The notes: a model not told the origin generated them from the letters alone. Shown: positions 50,126 through 59,435, numbered from the stretch's first letter. The stretch: 64,000 bases of DNA from Mangrovimicrobium sediminis (GCF_004745945.1 NZ_SRLE01000006.1:310001-374000), one strand, 5' to 3'. Made by a program: numbers and translations.

Positions 50126-52063
50126 TTACTTGCGGTCGTCGTCCTTGACTTCCTCGAACTCGGCATCGACCACGTCGTCCGCACTCGCGCCGGCACCGCC
50201 AGCGTCCGCGCCGGCACCTGCCGCGGCGCCCTGGGCGGCGTCGCCCTGGGCCGCGTACATCTTCTGCGCGACCGGGCCGGTGGCCTCGGTGAGCTTGGTG
50301 GCCGCGGCGTCGATGGCGTCCTTGTCCTGGCCCTTGACCGCTTCCTCGGCCTCGCTGATGGCGGCCTCGATGGCGGAGCGCTCTTCATCCGTGGCGTGCG
50401 CGCCGGCTTCCTCGAGGGTCTTCTTCGCGGCGTGGATCAGGCCATCGCAGGTATTGCGCGCGACCACCACTTCCTCGAACTTCTTGTCCGCTTCGGCGTT
50501 GGCCTCGGCGTCCTGGACCATCTTCTCGATATCGTCTTCGGACAGGCCGCCGGAGGCAGTAATCTGGATCGACTGCTCCTTGCCGGTTGCCTTGTCTTTC
50601 GCGGACACGTGCAGGATACCATTGGCATCGAGGTCGAAGGTGACTTCGATCTGCGGCATGCCGCGCGGCGCCGGCGGGATGTCCGCCAGGTCGAAGCGAC
50701 CCAGGGACTTGTTGCCCGCGGCCTGCTTGCGCTCGCCCTGCACCACGTGGATGGTCACGGCGGTCTGGTTGTCGTCCGCGGTGGAGAAGATCTGTGACTT
50801 CTTGGTCGGGATCGTCGTGTTCTTCTCGATCAGCGGGGTTGCCACGCCGCCCATGGTCTCGATACCCAGGGTCAGCGGGGTGACGTCCAGCAGCAGTACG
50901 TCCTTCACGTCGCCGGACAGTACCGCGCCCTGGATAGAGGCGCCCATGGCTACCGCTTCATCCGGGTTGACGTCCTTGCGCGGCTCCTTGCCGAAGAAGT
51001 CGGCCACGGCTTTCTGCACCATCGGCATACGGGTCTGGCCACCGACCAGGATAACGTCGTCGATCTCAGAGGGCGACAGGCCGGCGTCCTGCAGCGCGGT
51101 CTTCACCGGCTCGATGGAACGCTTGACCAGTTCCTCCACCAGCGACTCCAGTTTGGCGCGCGAGAGCTTGACCACCAGGTGCTTGGGACCAGTGGCATCC
51201 GCGGTGATGTACGGCAGGTTCACCTCGGTCTGCTGCGACGAGGACAGCTCGATCTTGGCCTTCTCCGCAGCCTCTTTCAGGCGCTGCAGGGCCAGCGGAT
51301 CGTTGTGCAGGTCGATGCCGGACTCTTTCTTGAACTCGGCCGCCAGGTACTCGATCAGGCGCAGGTCGAAGTCCTCACCACCGAGGAAGGTGTCGCCGTT
51401 GGTGGACAGCACCTCGAACTGGTGCTCGCCGTCCACTTCGGCAATCTCGATGATGGAGATGTCGAAGGTACCGCCGCCCAGGTCGTAGACCGCTACCGTG
51501 TGGTCGCCCTTGGCCTTGTCCATGCCGTAGGCCAGCGCAGCGGCAGTCGGCTCGTTGATGATGCGCTTGACCTCGAGACCGGCGATCTTGCCGGCGTCCT
51601 TGGTGGCCTGGCGCTGGGAGTCGTTGAAGTACGCAGGCACGGTGATCACCGCCTGGGTGACCGGCTCGCCCAGGAATTCCTCGGCGGTCTTTTTCATCTT
51701 GCGCAGCACTTCGGCAGAGACCTGCGGGGGTGCCATTTTCTCGCCCTTGACCTCTACCCAGGCGTCGCCGTTGTCCGCCTCGATGATCTTGTAGGGGACC
51801 ATGCTGATGTCTTTTTGCACCACATCGTCCTTGAAGCGGCGGCCGATCAGGCGCTTCACCGCGAACAGGGTGTTGCTCGGGTTGGTGACGGCCTGGCGCT
51901 TGGCGCTCTGGCCAACCAGGGTCTCGCCGTCCTCGGTGTAACCGACGATGGACGGGGTGGTGCGATCGCCTTCAGCGTTTTCGATGACGCGGGGCTTGCC
52001 ACCTTCCAGCACGGATACGCAGGAGTTGGTGGTACCCAGGTCGATTCCGATAATCTTGCCCAT
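50126..52063 (-). CDS. dnaK: Chaperone DnaK (Hsp70)
   Basis: The 645-residue Hsp70 starts [21 protein letters not shown] and has the ATPase signatures [14 protein letters not shown] and [14 protein letters not shown]. The substrate-binding domain and a Gly/Ala-rich tail ending [11 protein letters not shown] are typical. With DnaJ and GrpE it folds and rescues proteins. A sigma-32-type promoter lies 60-88 nt upstream of the ATG, so it can be expressed apart from grpE. Confidence 0.98.
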   Translation of the reverse strand: MGKIIGIDLGTTNSCVSVLEGGKPRVIENAEGDRTTPSIVGYTEDGETLVGQSAKRQAVTNPSNTLFAVKRLIGRRFKDDVVQKDISMVPYKIIEADNGDAWVEVKGEKMAPPQVSAEVLRKMKKTAEEFLGEPVTQAVITVPAYFNDSQRQATKDAGKIAGLEVKRIINEPTAAALAYGMDKAKGDHTVAVYDLGGGTFDISIIEIAEVDGEHQFEVLSTNGDTFLGGEDFDLRLIEYLAAEFKKESGIDLHNDPLALQRLKEAAEKAKIELSSSQQTEVNLPYITADATGPKHLVVKLSRAKLESLVEELVKRSIEPVKTALQDAGLSPSEIDDVILVGGQTRMPMVQKAVADFFGKEPRKDVNPDEAVAMGASIQGAVLSGDVKDVLLLDVTPLTLGIETMGGVATPLIEKNTTIPTKKSQIFSTADDNQTAVTIHVVQGERKQAAGNKSLGRFDLADIPPAPRGMPQIEVTFDLDANGILHVSAKDKATGKEQSIQITASGGLSEDDIEKMVQDAEANAEADKKFEEVVVARNTCDGLIHAAKKTLEEAGAHATDEERSAIEAAISEAEEAVKGQDKDAIDAAATKLTEATGPVAQKMYAAQGDAAQGAAAGAGADAGGAGASADDVVDAEFEEVKDDDRK

Positions 52064-52123
52064 TGTTTCTCTCCAGTTCCTCAGGGGCCCTCGGGGCGCC
52101 CGTTACTATCTCGATGTTCCGGT

Positions 52124-52151
52124 ATTTGGGGTCGAATCGTGGCGATTCAAC
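52124..52151 (-). promoter_or_regulatory. Sigma-32-type heat-shock promoter of dnaK
   Basis: On the minus strand GTTGAA is followed after 14 nt by CCCCAAAT, matching the RpoH consensus (CTTGAA / CCCCAT-T) closely. The predicted start site leaves a leader of about 55 nt before dnaK. Confidence 0.75.
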
Positions 52152-52177
52152 CCTCCAAAGACGTGTTCGTGCGATTT

Positions 52178-52747
52178 TTAACGGCTGACCATGACCATCG
52201 CGGGACGCACCAGACGGCCGTTGAGGGTGTAGCCCTTCTGCATCACCGCAATCACCGTGTTCGGCTCGACCTCGGGGTTGTCGACCATGCTCATGGCCTG
52301 GTGCAGGTTGGGGTCGAAGGGTTCGCCGTGCGGGTCCACCACGGCGATGTTGTGCTTGCCGAGCACGTCGAGGAAGCTCTTCAGGGTCAGTTCGACACCC
52401 TCGGCGATCGGGCGCACTGCCTCGGCGTCGCCATCCGCGGCCTGCAGGGCGCGCTCCAGGTTGTCGACCACCGGCAGTAGTTCGCTGGCGAAGCGCTCGA
52501 GGGCGAACTTGCGCGCTTTCTCCACATCCATCTCGGCGCGGCGCTGGATGTTCTGGGCGTCGGCCTGGGCGCGCAGCGCGGCCTCCCGGGCGGTGGCCAG
52601 GTCTTCCTCCAGACGGGCGACATCGACCTCCAGTGACACCTCGGGGGCCTCGCCCTGGGGCAGGTGATCGCCCTGCGCGGCCTCGCTCGGCGCGACCTGC
52701 TCCTCGGGAATTTCAGTTTCGGGCTGCTGGGAATTTTGCTCGGCCAC
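52178..52747 (-). CDS. grpE: Nucleotide exchange factor GrpE
   Basis: GrpE releases ADP from DnaK. The 189-residue product has a long Gln/Glu-rich N-terminus, a coiled coil, and the conserved [20 protein letters not shown] and [10 protein letters not shown] segments with a short beta domain. The start is GTG at 52747 with a GGAG site 8 nt upstream. Its own sigma-32-type promoter lies 42-69 nt upstream. Confidence 0.96.
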   Translation of the reverse strand: MAEQNSQQPETEIPEEQVAPSEAAQGDHLPQGEAPEVSLEVDVARLEEDLATAREAALRAQADAQNIQRRAEMDVEKARKFALERFASELLPVVDNLERALQAADGDAEAVRPIAEGVELTLKSFLDVLGKHNIAVVDPHGEPFDPNLHQAMSMVDNPEVEPNTVIAVMQKGYTLNGRLVRPAMVMVSR

Positions 52748-52788
52748 GCTTGCACTCCATATGGCTGGATATTGACGACAATACGCGG

Positions 52789-52816
52789 ATTTGGGGCCGC
52801 ACGGCCCGAATTCAAG
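52789..52816 (-). promoter_or_regulatory. Sigma-32-type heat-shock promoter of grpE
   Basis: On the minus strand CTTGAA is followed after 14 nt by CCCCAAAT, an excellent RpoH match and the same spacing and -10 as the dnaK promoter. It lies between hrcA and grpE. Confidence 0.82.
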
Positions 52817-52860
52817 GGCGAATTCGCCCGCTTGCGGGACTTTTTTTGCTCAGGTTTTGA

Positions 52861-53895
52861 TCAACGGGAGAGCGCGGAGCCGAGCATGCGCGCGGTGACG
52901 TCGACGATCGGGATCACCCGCTCGTAGGCCATGCGCGTCGGGCCGATCACACCCAGCACACCCAGGGTGCGCGCACCGTCGGTGTAAGGCGCGGTGATCA
53001 CCGAGTAGTCGCCGAACACCTCGTAGCCGGCCTCCTCGCCGATGAACACCTGCACGCCCTGGGCCTGGGAGCAGCGCTCCAGCAGGTGCAGCAGGTCCTT
53101 CTTGCGCTCGAAGGCATCGAACAGTTCGCGCAGCTTGAGCATTTCCTCGGCGGTGGCGCTGCCCAGCAGGCGGGACTCGCCGGCCACCACGCAGTCGTCG
53201 CCGGGCTCCTCCTGGTCCAGGGCGCGGCTGGCCAGGTCCAGGGTGGCCTGCATGTAGTTGTCGATCTGGCTGCGGGCATCGCGCATCTCGCGCAGCAGTT
53301 GCTCCTGCACCTGCTGCAGCGGCCGCCCGGCGAAGCGCTGGTTGACCATGGCCGCGGCGGCGTTGAGCTGCTCCTGGGTGAACGGTCTCCGGGTGCGGAT
53401 CACCCGGTTCTGCACCTCGCGGTCGTTGACCACCAGGATGACCAGCACCTGGTCGCCGGACAGGGGCAGGAACTCCACCTGGCGCAGCTGCCCGGGCTCC
53501 TTGCGCGGCAGGGTCACCAAGCCAGCCTGGGCGGTGATGCTGGACAGCAGCGACGAGGCGCTCTGCACCAGCTCGCTGGCCGGCCGGTCCGGGTGCAACT
53601 GGCTGCGCAGGATGGCCACGGCCTGGTCCTCCAGCGGCTGCACCTGCAGCAGGCAGTCGACGAAAAAGCGGTAACCGCGGGCGGTGGGCACGCGGCCGGC
53701 GGAAATGTGCGGGGAGGCCAGGTAGCCGCGCTCCTCGAGGTCGGACATCACGTTGCGGATGGTCGCTGCGCTCACCGTGAGGCCGGATTCCTCCATCAGG
53801 GTCCGCGACCCCACCGGCTGTCCGTCGCTGATATGCCTGCGCACCAGCGTCTGCAGCAGCACCTTGGCCCGATCTGAAATAGCGTCGTCAGTCAT
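52861..53895 (-). CDS. hrcA: Heat-inducible transcription repressor HrcA
   Basis: The 344-residue HrcA has an N-terminal winged helix (LVRRHISDGQPVGSRTL, SAATIRNVMSDLEERGYL) and the C-terminal dimer domains (IGEEAGYEVFGDYSVI, GVLGVIGPTRMAYERVIP). HrcA normally represses chaperone genes at CIRCE elements, assisted by GroEL. The ATG at 53895 (MTDDAISDRAK) is used. No CIRCE is visible before hrcA, grpE, dnaK or dnaJ, so its targets are elsewhere, probably groESL. Confidence 0.95.
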   Translation of the reverse strand: MTDDAISDRAKVLLQTLVRRHISDGQPVGSRTLMEESGLTVSAATIRNVMSDLEERGYLASPHISAGRVPTARGYRFFVDCLLQVQPLEDQAVAILRSQLHPDRPASELVQSASSLLSSITAQAGLVTLPRKEPGQLRQVEFLPLSGDQVLVILVVNDREVQNRVIRTRRPFTQEQLNAAAAMVNQRFAGRPLQQVQEQLLREMRDARSQIDNYMQATLDLASRALDQEEPGDDCVVAGESRLLGSATAEEMLKLRELFDAFERKKDLLHLLERCSQAQGVQVFIGEEAGYEVFGDYSVITAPYTDGARTLGVLGVIGPTRMAYERVIPIVDVTARMLGSALSR

Positions 53896-54022
53896 TGCAC
53901 ATCCTGTCCGTGTACCCCGGATTTTTATCACAAGGGGGCGCAATCGCCAAACCGCACGCGGCGGCGATATTTACGCCGCGAGGCTTCTGCGGTATAGATG
54001 GCAAAACCCACGGCGCGCCACC

Positions 54023-55681
54023 ATGCTTACCCATCTCAGCATCAGCAACTACACCATCGTCTCGCAACTGGAGGTCGAATACGCCGCCGGCATGACGGTG
54101 ATCACCGGCGAGACCGGGGCCGGCAAGTCGATCATGCTCGACGCCCTGGGCCTGTGCCTGGGCGACCGCGCCGACCCGCGCGCCGTGCGCCCCGGCGCGG
54201 AGCGCGCCGAAATCGCGGCCACCTTCGCCATCGACGACATTCCCGCGGCCGCCGCCTGGCTGGACAGCCGCGACCTCGGCAGCGGCGATGAGTGCCTGCT
54301 GCGCCGGGTCATCACCGCCGAGGGCCGCAGCCGCGCCTATATCAATGGCAGCCCATCCACCGCCCAGGACTGCGCAGAGCTGGGCGCCCTGCTCATCGAC
54401 ATCCACAGCCAGCACGCCCACCAGTCCCTGCTGCGCCGCGCGGTGCAGCGGGAACTGCTCGACGAGTTCGGCGGCCATGCCAGGCTGGTGCAGGAGGTCG
54501 AGAACACCGCCTCCGACTGGCTGCGCGCGCACCGCGAACTGGAGCTGCTGGCGGGCAACCGCGAGGAGCACGGCGCCCGCACGCAGCTGCTGACCTACCA
54601 GGTGGAGGAACTGGAGGCACTGGGCCTGCAGGAGGGCGAACTCGAGGCGCTGGAGGACGAGCAGCGCAACCTGGAAAACGCCGAGGACATCCTGGTCAGC
54701 GCCAACCAGGCGCTGGAACTATGCGAGGAACACGCCGCCGGGGCCCGTCGCACCCTGCAACTGCTCGACGAGCGCACCCACGGCAGCGCCGCCGCGCAAA
54801 GTGCGCGCGAACTGCTCGACAGCGCCGCCATCGGGCTCAGCGAGGCGCGCGGGGAAATCCAGCGGCACCTGGACCGGGTGGAGGTCAACCCGGAGCGCCT
54901 GCGCGAGGTGCAGTCGCGCCTGGAGTCCATCTACGACGTGGCCCGCAAGCACCGAGTGCTGCCCGAGCAGGTCCTGGAAACCGCCCAGCGCCTGCAGGAG
55001 GAACTGGATACGCTGTCCGGCAGCGCGGAGCGCGTCGATGCCCTGCAGGCGGAGATGGACCAGCTCGCCAGCGACTACCGCGAACAGGCCGGCAAACTCG
55101 GCAAAGCGCGCGCGAAGGCCGCAAAAAAATTGGCCGTCGCAACCCAGGACGTGCTCGCCTCGCTGTCCATGGCGCACTGTCAGCTGGAAATCGCCCTGAC
55201 CCCGCGCGAGCAGGACCAGCCGCACCCCCACGGCCGCGAAGAAGTCGAACTGCGCATCAGCACCAACCCCGGCGCGGCGCCGCAGGCGCTGGGCAAGATT
55301 GCCTCCGGCGGCGAACTGTCGCGCATCAGCCTCGCTATCCAGGTGGTGGCGGCCAGCAGTAGCACGGTGCCGGCGATGGTCTTCGATGAGGTCGATGTGG
55401 GCATCGGCGGCGCCGTGGCCGAAGTCGTCGGCCGCCTGTTGCGCTCACTGGCCCAGCGCGCCCAGGTGCTGTGCGTGACCCACCTGCCACAGGTGGCCGC
55501 CCAGGGGCACCACCACCTGCGGGTGAGCAAGTCCAAGCGCGGCAAAACCCTGGAGACCCAGCTCGAAAGCCTCGATGCCGAAGGCAAGGTCGAGGAACTC
55601 GCGCGCATGCTCGGCGGGGTCAACATCACCGCCCAGACCCGCGCCCACGCCCGGGAAATGCTCGACAGCGCGGGCGCCTGA
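54023..55681 (+). CDS. recN: DNA repair protein RecN
   Basis: RecN is an SMC-like ATPase for double-strand-break repair. The 552-residue product starts MLTHLSISNYTIVSQLEV, with Walker A GETGAGKSIMLDAL, central coiled coil, ABC signature ASGGELSRISLAI, Walker B MVFDEVDVGIGG and ATP-switch VTHLPQVAAQG. The ATG at 54023 is the conserved start; the frame is open further upstream but overlaps the hrcA promoter. It is divergent from hrcA. No clear LexA box is seen upstream, unlike E. coli recN. Confidence 0.96.
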   Translation: MLTHLSISNYTIVSQLEVEYAAGMTVITGETGAGKSIMLDALGLCLGDRADPRAVRPGAERAEIAATFAIDDIPAAAAWLDSRDLGSGDECLLRRVITAEGRSRAYINGSPSTAQDCAELGALLIDIHSQHAHQSLLRRAVQRELLDEFGGHARLVQEVENTASDWLRAHRELELLAGNREEHGARTQLLTYQVEELEALGLQEGELEALEDEQRNLENAEDILVSANQALELCEEHAAGARRTLQLLDERTHGSAAAQSARELLDSAAIGLSEARGEIQRHLDRVEVNPERLREVQSRLESIYDVARKHRVLPEQVLETAQRLQEELDTLSGSAERVDALQAEMDQLASDYREQAGKLGKARAKAAKKLAVATQDVLASLSMAHCQLEIALTPREQDQPHPHGREEVELRISTNPGAAPQALGKIASGGELSRISLAIQVVAASSSTVPAMVFDEVDVGIGGAVAEVVGRLLRSLAQRAQVLCVTHLPQVAAQGHHHLRVSKSKRGKTLETQLESLDAEGKVEELARMLGGVNITAQTRAHAREMLDSAGA

Positions 55682-55746
55682 ACCCAGGGGCGCGCCCGCA
55701 GGCGCGGGGCAACCACCCATGCGGACCCCGACGGCGACTTGCCGCT

Positions 55747-55760
55747 ACCCAATATTGGGT
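55747..55760. promoter_or_regulatory. Perfect 14-bp palindrome before the adenylation-enzyme gene
   Basis: ACCCAATATTGGGT lies about 97 nt upstream of the adenylation-enzyme start in an AT-rich patch of an otherwise GC-rich gap. It is a candidate operator; no known consensus fits. Confidence 0.4.
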
Positions 55761-55856
55761 CCATATTTATTCATACCCTCTCGAACAATTGTCATTATTC
55801 ATATACTGGAGGGCCGCCAGGGGGAGGCGACAGCCGTACAGGCTGCTTGAACTGAA

Positions 55857-57323
55857 TTGACCACTAAACTGCATCTACGACGCGAGGACCTGCTCGCAAG
55901 CCGGACCGTGATCAGCGACGCCAACAGCCAGCTGGCATTAAGCGACTGTGCGCAGCTGTTCGCCGCCCTGGACGAACTCACGGCCGAAAGCGGTATCGGC
56001 GAGGACCAGGCAGTTGCCCTGGCCTGCGACAACGACGTGGCCAGCGCCGTCACCCTGCTCTACCTGCTGGCGCGCGGCCAGGGCGTGTACCTCGCACACC
56101 CTGTCGCCGACGACACCCCGGACAGCGACGCGCTGGCTGCACTGCCGGCATTTTGCTCGCACCTGCTGCTGCCCGCCGCCGGCATCGACGCCGATGCGCG
56201 GCCCGCACGCATGCTCGCCACCGGCAACGACAGCACGGGCAGCCAGTGCGCCGGCCGCCTGTACGCCGCGACCTCCGGCTCCACCGGCACGCCGCGCATC
56301 GCCGTGCACAGCCACCCGCTGTTGTGGCGCAACGCGCAGAACTGCCGCGAACGCCTGCAACTGGCCGAGACCGACTGCATCGCCATCCCCGTGCCGCTGT
56401 TTCACATGTACGGGCTCGGGGCGGCTTTCCTGCCCGCGGTGCTCGCCGGTGCTAATGTCGCGCTGATCGGCGACACCAACGTGCTGCGCTACCTGCAGCG
56501 CGAGGCGGCCAGCAAGCCCAGCGTGGCCTACCTCACCCCGAGCTTTGCCCACAGCCTGCTGCGCGTGCGCAAGTCGCCGCGCCAGTACCGGCTCACCGTG
56601 CTCGCCGGCGACCGGGCACCCGCCAGCACCTTCGACGCCTACGAGCAAAAACACGGTTGTGTCGTGTGCCTTTACGGCAGTACGGAACTGGGGGCAATTG
56701 CCGCGGGCTCGCCGGACGACCCCGCCGCAACGCGTCGCGAAACCAGTGGCCGCCTGATGCCCGGTGTCGAGTTGGCCGCTGCCGGCGAAGATTCTCCCGC
56801 TGTACTTGGCTTCAGACACGCAAGTGGCTGCGCAGGCTACGCCGATGCCGCCGGCCGCGCACAACCGGGCGAATTGCTGCTGGACGGCGTATACCGCACC
56901 AGCGACCTCGGCGAGCTCGACGCGGCGGGCTACCTGCGCATCCACGGCCGCCGCGATCACACGGTCAACCGGGACGGCCAGCTGGTCTCCTTCAGCGCCG
57001 TGGAGCAGGCCCTGTCGCAACTCGACGCCATCGTCGCCGCAGTGGTCTGCAGCAATGGCGAAACCCCGCGCGGCGCACAGCTGACCGCCGTGTGCGTGGC
57101 CGCGGACAAGGCGCTGGATGCGCGCGAGATCCGTCAGCAGGTGCGTAGCGTGCTCGCCCACTACGCGATTCCCGACACCTTCCTGTGGTGGGATGCGCTG
57201 CCGCGCCTGCCCAGCGGCAAGCCGGACCGACAGGCTATCCAGACACAGCTGGCGCAAGCGGATGCGCCGGCTTCCCTTGACAGGACGACGACCTCCACCG
57301 CGGCCTCCGCCGCCCACGATTGA
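55857..57323 (+). CDS. Stand-alone AMP-dependent adenylation enzyme
   Basis: The 488-residue ANL-superfamily enzyme has A3 AATSGSTGTPRIAVHS, A5-like CLYGSTELGAIA, A7 YRTSDLGELDAAGYLRIHGR and the Lys of A10 in PRLPSGKPDRQAI. It should activate an acid as acyl-AMP. The next gene encodes a carrier protein, so the acyl group is probably loaded on its phosphopantetheine arm. The acid cannot be predicted. It starts with TTG at 55857; no ATG fits before residue 118. The N-terminal domain is shorter than in usual acyl-CoA synthetases. It stands outside any NRPS/PKS cluster visible here. Confidence 0.85.
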   Translation: MTTKLHLRREDLLASRTVISDANSQLALSDCAQLFAALDELTAESGIGEDQAVALACDNDVASAVTLLYLLARGQGVYLAHPVADDTPDSDALAALPAFCSHLLLPAAGIDADARPARMLATGNDSTGSQCAGRLYAATSGSTGTPRIAVHSHPLLWRNAQNCRERLQLAETDCIAIPVPLFHMYGLGAAFLPAVLAGANVALIGDTNVLRYLQREAASKPSVAYLTPSFAHSLLRVRKSPRQYRLTVLAGDRAPASTFDAYEQKHGCVVCLYGSTELGAIAAGSPDDPAATRRETSGRLMPGVELAAAGEDSPAVLGFRHASGCAGYADAAGRAQPGELLLDGVYRTSDLGELDAAGYLRIHGRRDHTVNRDGQLVSFSAVEQALSQLDAIVAAVVCSNGETPRGAQLTAVCVAADKALDAREIRQQVRSVLAHYAIPDTFLWWDALPRLPSGKPDRQAIQTQLAQADAPASLDRTTTSTAASAAHD

Positions 57324-57340
57324 CACTGGAAACACACAGC

Positions 57341-57601
57341 ATGCAACAGGCACTGGCCGAGGAACTGGTGGCGATGATCTGCGACACCATGGACGTAACC
57401 CTCGACGCGGCAAACGCCGGCATCGACACACCGCTGTTTGCAGGCGGCTTCGACCTCGATTCCTTCGCCGTGGTGGAGTTGATCACACAACTGGAAGAGC
57501 GCCACAACTTCGAATTCGACGACGGCGATTTTCTCGAGGAGCACTTCGCCACGCCGCGCAGCCTGGCCAGCCTGCTGGAGACCTATCTGGCGACGTCCTG
57601 A
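57341..57601 (+). CDS. Acyl/peptidyl carrier protein
   Basis: The 86-residue acidic protein has a four-helix carrier pattern and the phosphopantetheine site GGFDLDSFAVVEL with the DS Ser. It starts 17 nt after the adenylation-enzyme stop, so the two form an operon. It is not the housekeeping AcpP. A partner phosphopantetheinyl transferase is not nearby. The two genes resemble the loading module of a small pathway. Confidence 0.86.
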   Translation: MQQALAEELVAMICDTMDVTLDAANAGIDTPLFAGGFDLDSFAVVELITQLEERHNFEFDDGDFLEEHFATPRSLASLLETYLATS

Positions 57602-57636
57602 TGGCAGGCACCGGTGCCCCCGGATCGCGGCTAGCG

Positions 57637-57696
57637 CATTGCGAAAGAGCCCATTGCGAAAGAGCCCATTGCGAACGAGCGCATTGCGAAAAACAG
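57637..57696. repeat. Four 15-bp tandem repeats CATTGCGAAAGAGCC
   Basis: Four units follow without gaps; the first two are identical, the third has two changes and the fourth is degenerate. They lie 36 nt after the carrier-protein stop and end 87 nt before the fur 3' end. The array is not in a supported gene. Confidence 0.85.
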
Positions 57697-57782
57697 TGCA
57701 CACCACCCCGAGCCGTTCGGGTGTTCGCAGTACCAGGGAAATTCAGGAAAAGATTGCCACCGCCCTGCCGGACGGCTGATTG

Positions 57783-58202
57783 CTATTTCTTTTTCTTCTT
57801 GCGCACGTAGAGCACCAGCGAGTGGTCGCTCAATTCGTAGCCGTTTTCCTCGGCGATCTTGCGCTGGCGCTCTTCGATCACCGGGTCGTTGAATTCGATG
57901 ACGTCGCCGGTATCCAGGCACACCATGTGGTCATGGTGGTCACCCTTGGCCAGTTCGAACACCGAGTGGCCGGACTCGAAATGGTGGCGTGTGACCAGCC
58001 CGGCGGTCTCGAACTGGGTGAGCACCCGGTACACAGTAGCCAGGCCGACGTCCTCTCCGGCGGAAAGCAGCGCGCGATAAACATCCTCCGCGCTCATATG
58101 CTGCTCGGTATCGTCGGTGCTTTCCAGTATTTGCAGGATTTTGACCCGCGGCAGGGTGACCTTGAGACCTGCCCGGCGCAGTTCCTGGTTCTCTTCGGAC
58201 AT
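57783..58202 (-). CDS. fur: Ferric uptake regulator Fur
   Basis: The 139-residue Fur has a winged helix (LKVTLPRVKIL, GLATVYRVLTQFETAGLV) and the metal site HHDHMVC. It represses iron uptake with Fe2+. The second Cys of the zinc motif is Thr (CLDTG), as in pseudomonads. It ends in five Lys. It is divergent from bamE. Confidence 0.96.
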   Translation of the reverse strand: MSEENQELRRAGLKVTLPRVKILQILESTDDTEQHMSAEDVYRALLSAGEDVGLATVYRVLTQFETAGLVTRHHFESGHSVFELAKGDHHDHMVCLDTGDVIEFNDPVIEERQRKIAEENGYELSDHSLVLYVRKKKKK

Positions 58203-58275
58203 TAAAGGGGGGTTCTCTGTCAGATTGAGTAGAGGTATGATGCCACCGCATCAAATGAAGTGGAAGTTTTACCCC

Positions 58276-58644
58276 ATGCGTATCCTACTGCTGGCGCTGC
58301 TTGTCGCCAGCCTCAGCGCCTGCGGTTTCCTGGGCTTTCCCGGCGTCTACAAGATCGACGTGGAACAGGGCAACATCGTCACCCAGGAGCAGGTAGAGCA
58401 GCTAGAACCCGGTATGAGCCGCCGCCAGGTGCGCTTCCTGCTGGGCACCCCGCTGGTGGAAGATACCTTCAACCTGGACCGCTGGGACTACAGCTACAGC
58501 AAGCGCAACGGGCTGAAGGTTCTCGCGCAGTCGAAACTCACCGTGTACTTCGACGGCGACCGACTGGTCGATGTACGCGGTGACCAGGTACCCACCGCCT
58601 TTGGTGGCCCTGGCGACACGGGCGACGCAACGCCCTCTACCTGA
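58276..58644 (+). CDS. bamE: Outer-membrane assembly lipoprotein BamE
   Basis: The 122-residue lipoprotein of the BAM complex has a signal peptide with lipobox LSAC. Conserved YKIDVEQGNIV, LEPGMSRRQVRFLLGTPLVED and WDYSYSKR follow. The ATG at 58276 has a GGAAG site 9 nt upstream; an ATG at 58255 is possible. The order fur/bamE/ratB/ratA is standard. Confidence 0.95.
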   Translation: MRILLLALLVASLSACGFLGFPGVYKIDVEQGNIVTQEQVEQLEPGMSRRQVRFLLGTPLVEDTFNLDRWDYSYSKRNGLKVLAQSKLTVYFDGDRLVDVRGDQVPTAFGGPGDTGDATPST

Positions 58645-58671
58645 TCCCGCCGCGCCCCGGCTTATCCTGAT

Positions 58672-58989
58672 TTATTCCTCGTCCTTCCCCGCGCGGCGCT
58701 CCCGCGAGCGGGCGGCGCGCGCCTTGCGAACTTCCTTCGGGTCCGCCAGCAGCGGCCGGTAGATCTCCACCCGGTCGCCCTCGCGCAGCGCCTGCTCCGG
58801 GGAGACCGGCTTGCCGAAGATGCCGAGCTTGGCATTATCCAGGTCGATGCCCTCGAACTTGTCGAGTATGCCCGAGCGCCGCGCTGCCTCCAGGGCGGAA
58901 GTACCCTCGGGTACTGCCACGCTGAGAATCGCCTGCTTGTGCGGCAGGGCGTAGGCCACTTCCACCATGATCATCGGCCTCTCGCTCAT
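58672..58989 (-). CDS. RnfH/RatB family protein
   Basis: The 105-residue ubiquitin-like-fold protein has MVEVAYALPHKQAIL, VPEGTSALEAARRSGIL and LREGDRVEIYRPL. The function is not firmly known. The start is either ATG 58989 or ATG 59001, which overlaps ratA. A Lys/Arg-rich tail follows. It is co-transcribed with ratA. Confidence 0.92.
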   Translation of the reverse strand: MSERPMIMVEVAYALPHKQAILSVAVPEGTSALEAARRSGILDKFEGIDLDNAKLGIFGKPVSPEQALREGDRVEIYRPLLADPKEVRKARAARSRERRAGKDEE

Positions 58990-58993
58990 CGGC

Positions 58994-59425
58994 TCACCCA
59001 TAGAGTTGTCGCGCGCGCCGCTCCACGGCGCTCACCAGGTTGTCGGACACGCTGTCGAACAGGCGCGCCGCGGCGGCGCCCAGCAGGCTGCTGCGCACGC
59101 GAAATTCCAGTTCCAGGCTGACCTTGCAGGCGGCCTCGCCCAGGGGCAGGAACTCCCAGCTGCCGCGAAAATGATCGAAGGGGCCCTCGACCAGTTCCAG
59201 GGAAATGTGGCGTTCGTCCACCAAACGATTGCGGGTAGCGAAGCTCTGCGAGACCACGCCCTTGGCAAGGTCCAGGCGCGCCTCGACCAGGTCGGCCTCG
59301 CGACGCAGTATCTGCGCACCCACACAGCCATCCATGTAGGCGGGGTAGGCTTCGATATCGTTGACCAAATCAAACAGCTGCCGTGCCCGGTAGGGCAACA
59401 GCGCGCTGCGGTGGATGCTCGTCAT
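58994..59425 (-). CDS. RatA/COQ10-type START-domain protein
   Basis: The 143-residue START-domain protein has RARQLFDLVNDIEAYPAYM and LEFRVRSSLLGAAAARLF. Homologues bind ubiquinone-like lipids; RatA in E. coli was reported to affect 70S assembly. The pair ratA/ratB is often labelled a toxin-antitoxin system, but these are not typical toxins. It converges on nothing and follows the NSS-transporter gene with a 10-nt gap. Confidence 0.93.
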   Translation of the reverse strand: MTSIHRSALLPYRARQLFDLVNDIEAYPAYMDGCVGAQILRREADLVEARLDLAKGVVSQSFATRNRLVDERHISLELVEGPFDHFRGSWEFLPLGEAACKVSLELEFRVRSSLLGAAAARLFDSVSDNLVSAVERRARQLYG

Positions 59426-59435
59426 GGACGCCCCA

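Noticed and set aside
52827-52847. Plus-strand terminator (CCCG-CTTG-CGGG then T-run) between grpE and hrcA
   Set aside because: No plus-strand gene ends there and the stem is only 4 bp; it is more likely a by-product of the GC-rich sequence near the grpE promoter.
53896-54022. LexA box upstream of recN
   Set aside because: CTGTCCGTGTACCCCG resembles only the left half; the right half is missing.
57161-57706. Minus-strand frame with RNGLF peptide repeats
   Set aside because: It overlaps the carrier-protein gene and only reads through the 15-bp DNA repeat; no ribosome site.
57783-58202. Loss of the second Cys in the Fur zinc motif as an anomaly
   Set aside because: Pseudomonad Fur proteins show the same CxDTG form.
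58672-59425. RatA/RatB as toxin-antitoxin pair
   Set aside because: They are a COQ10-type START protein and an RnfH-type protein conserved next to bamE and smpB; the label is a legacy name.
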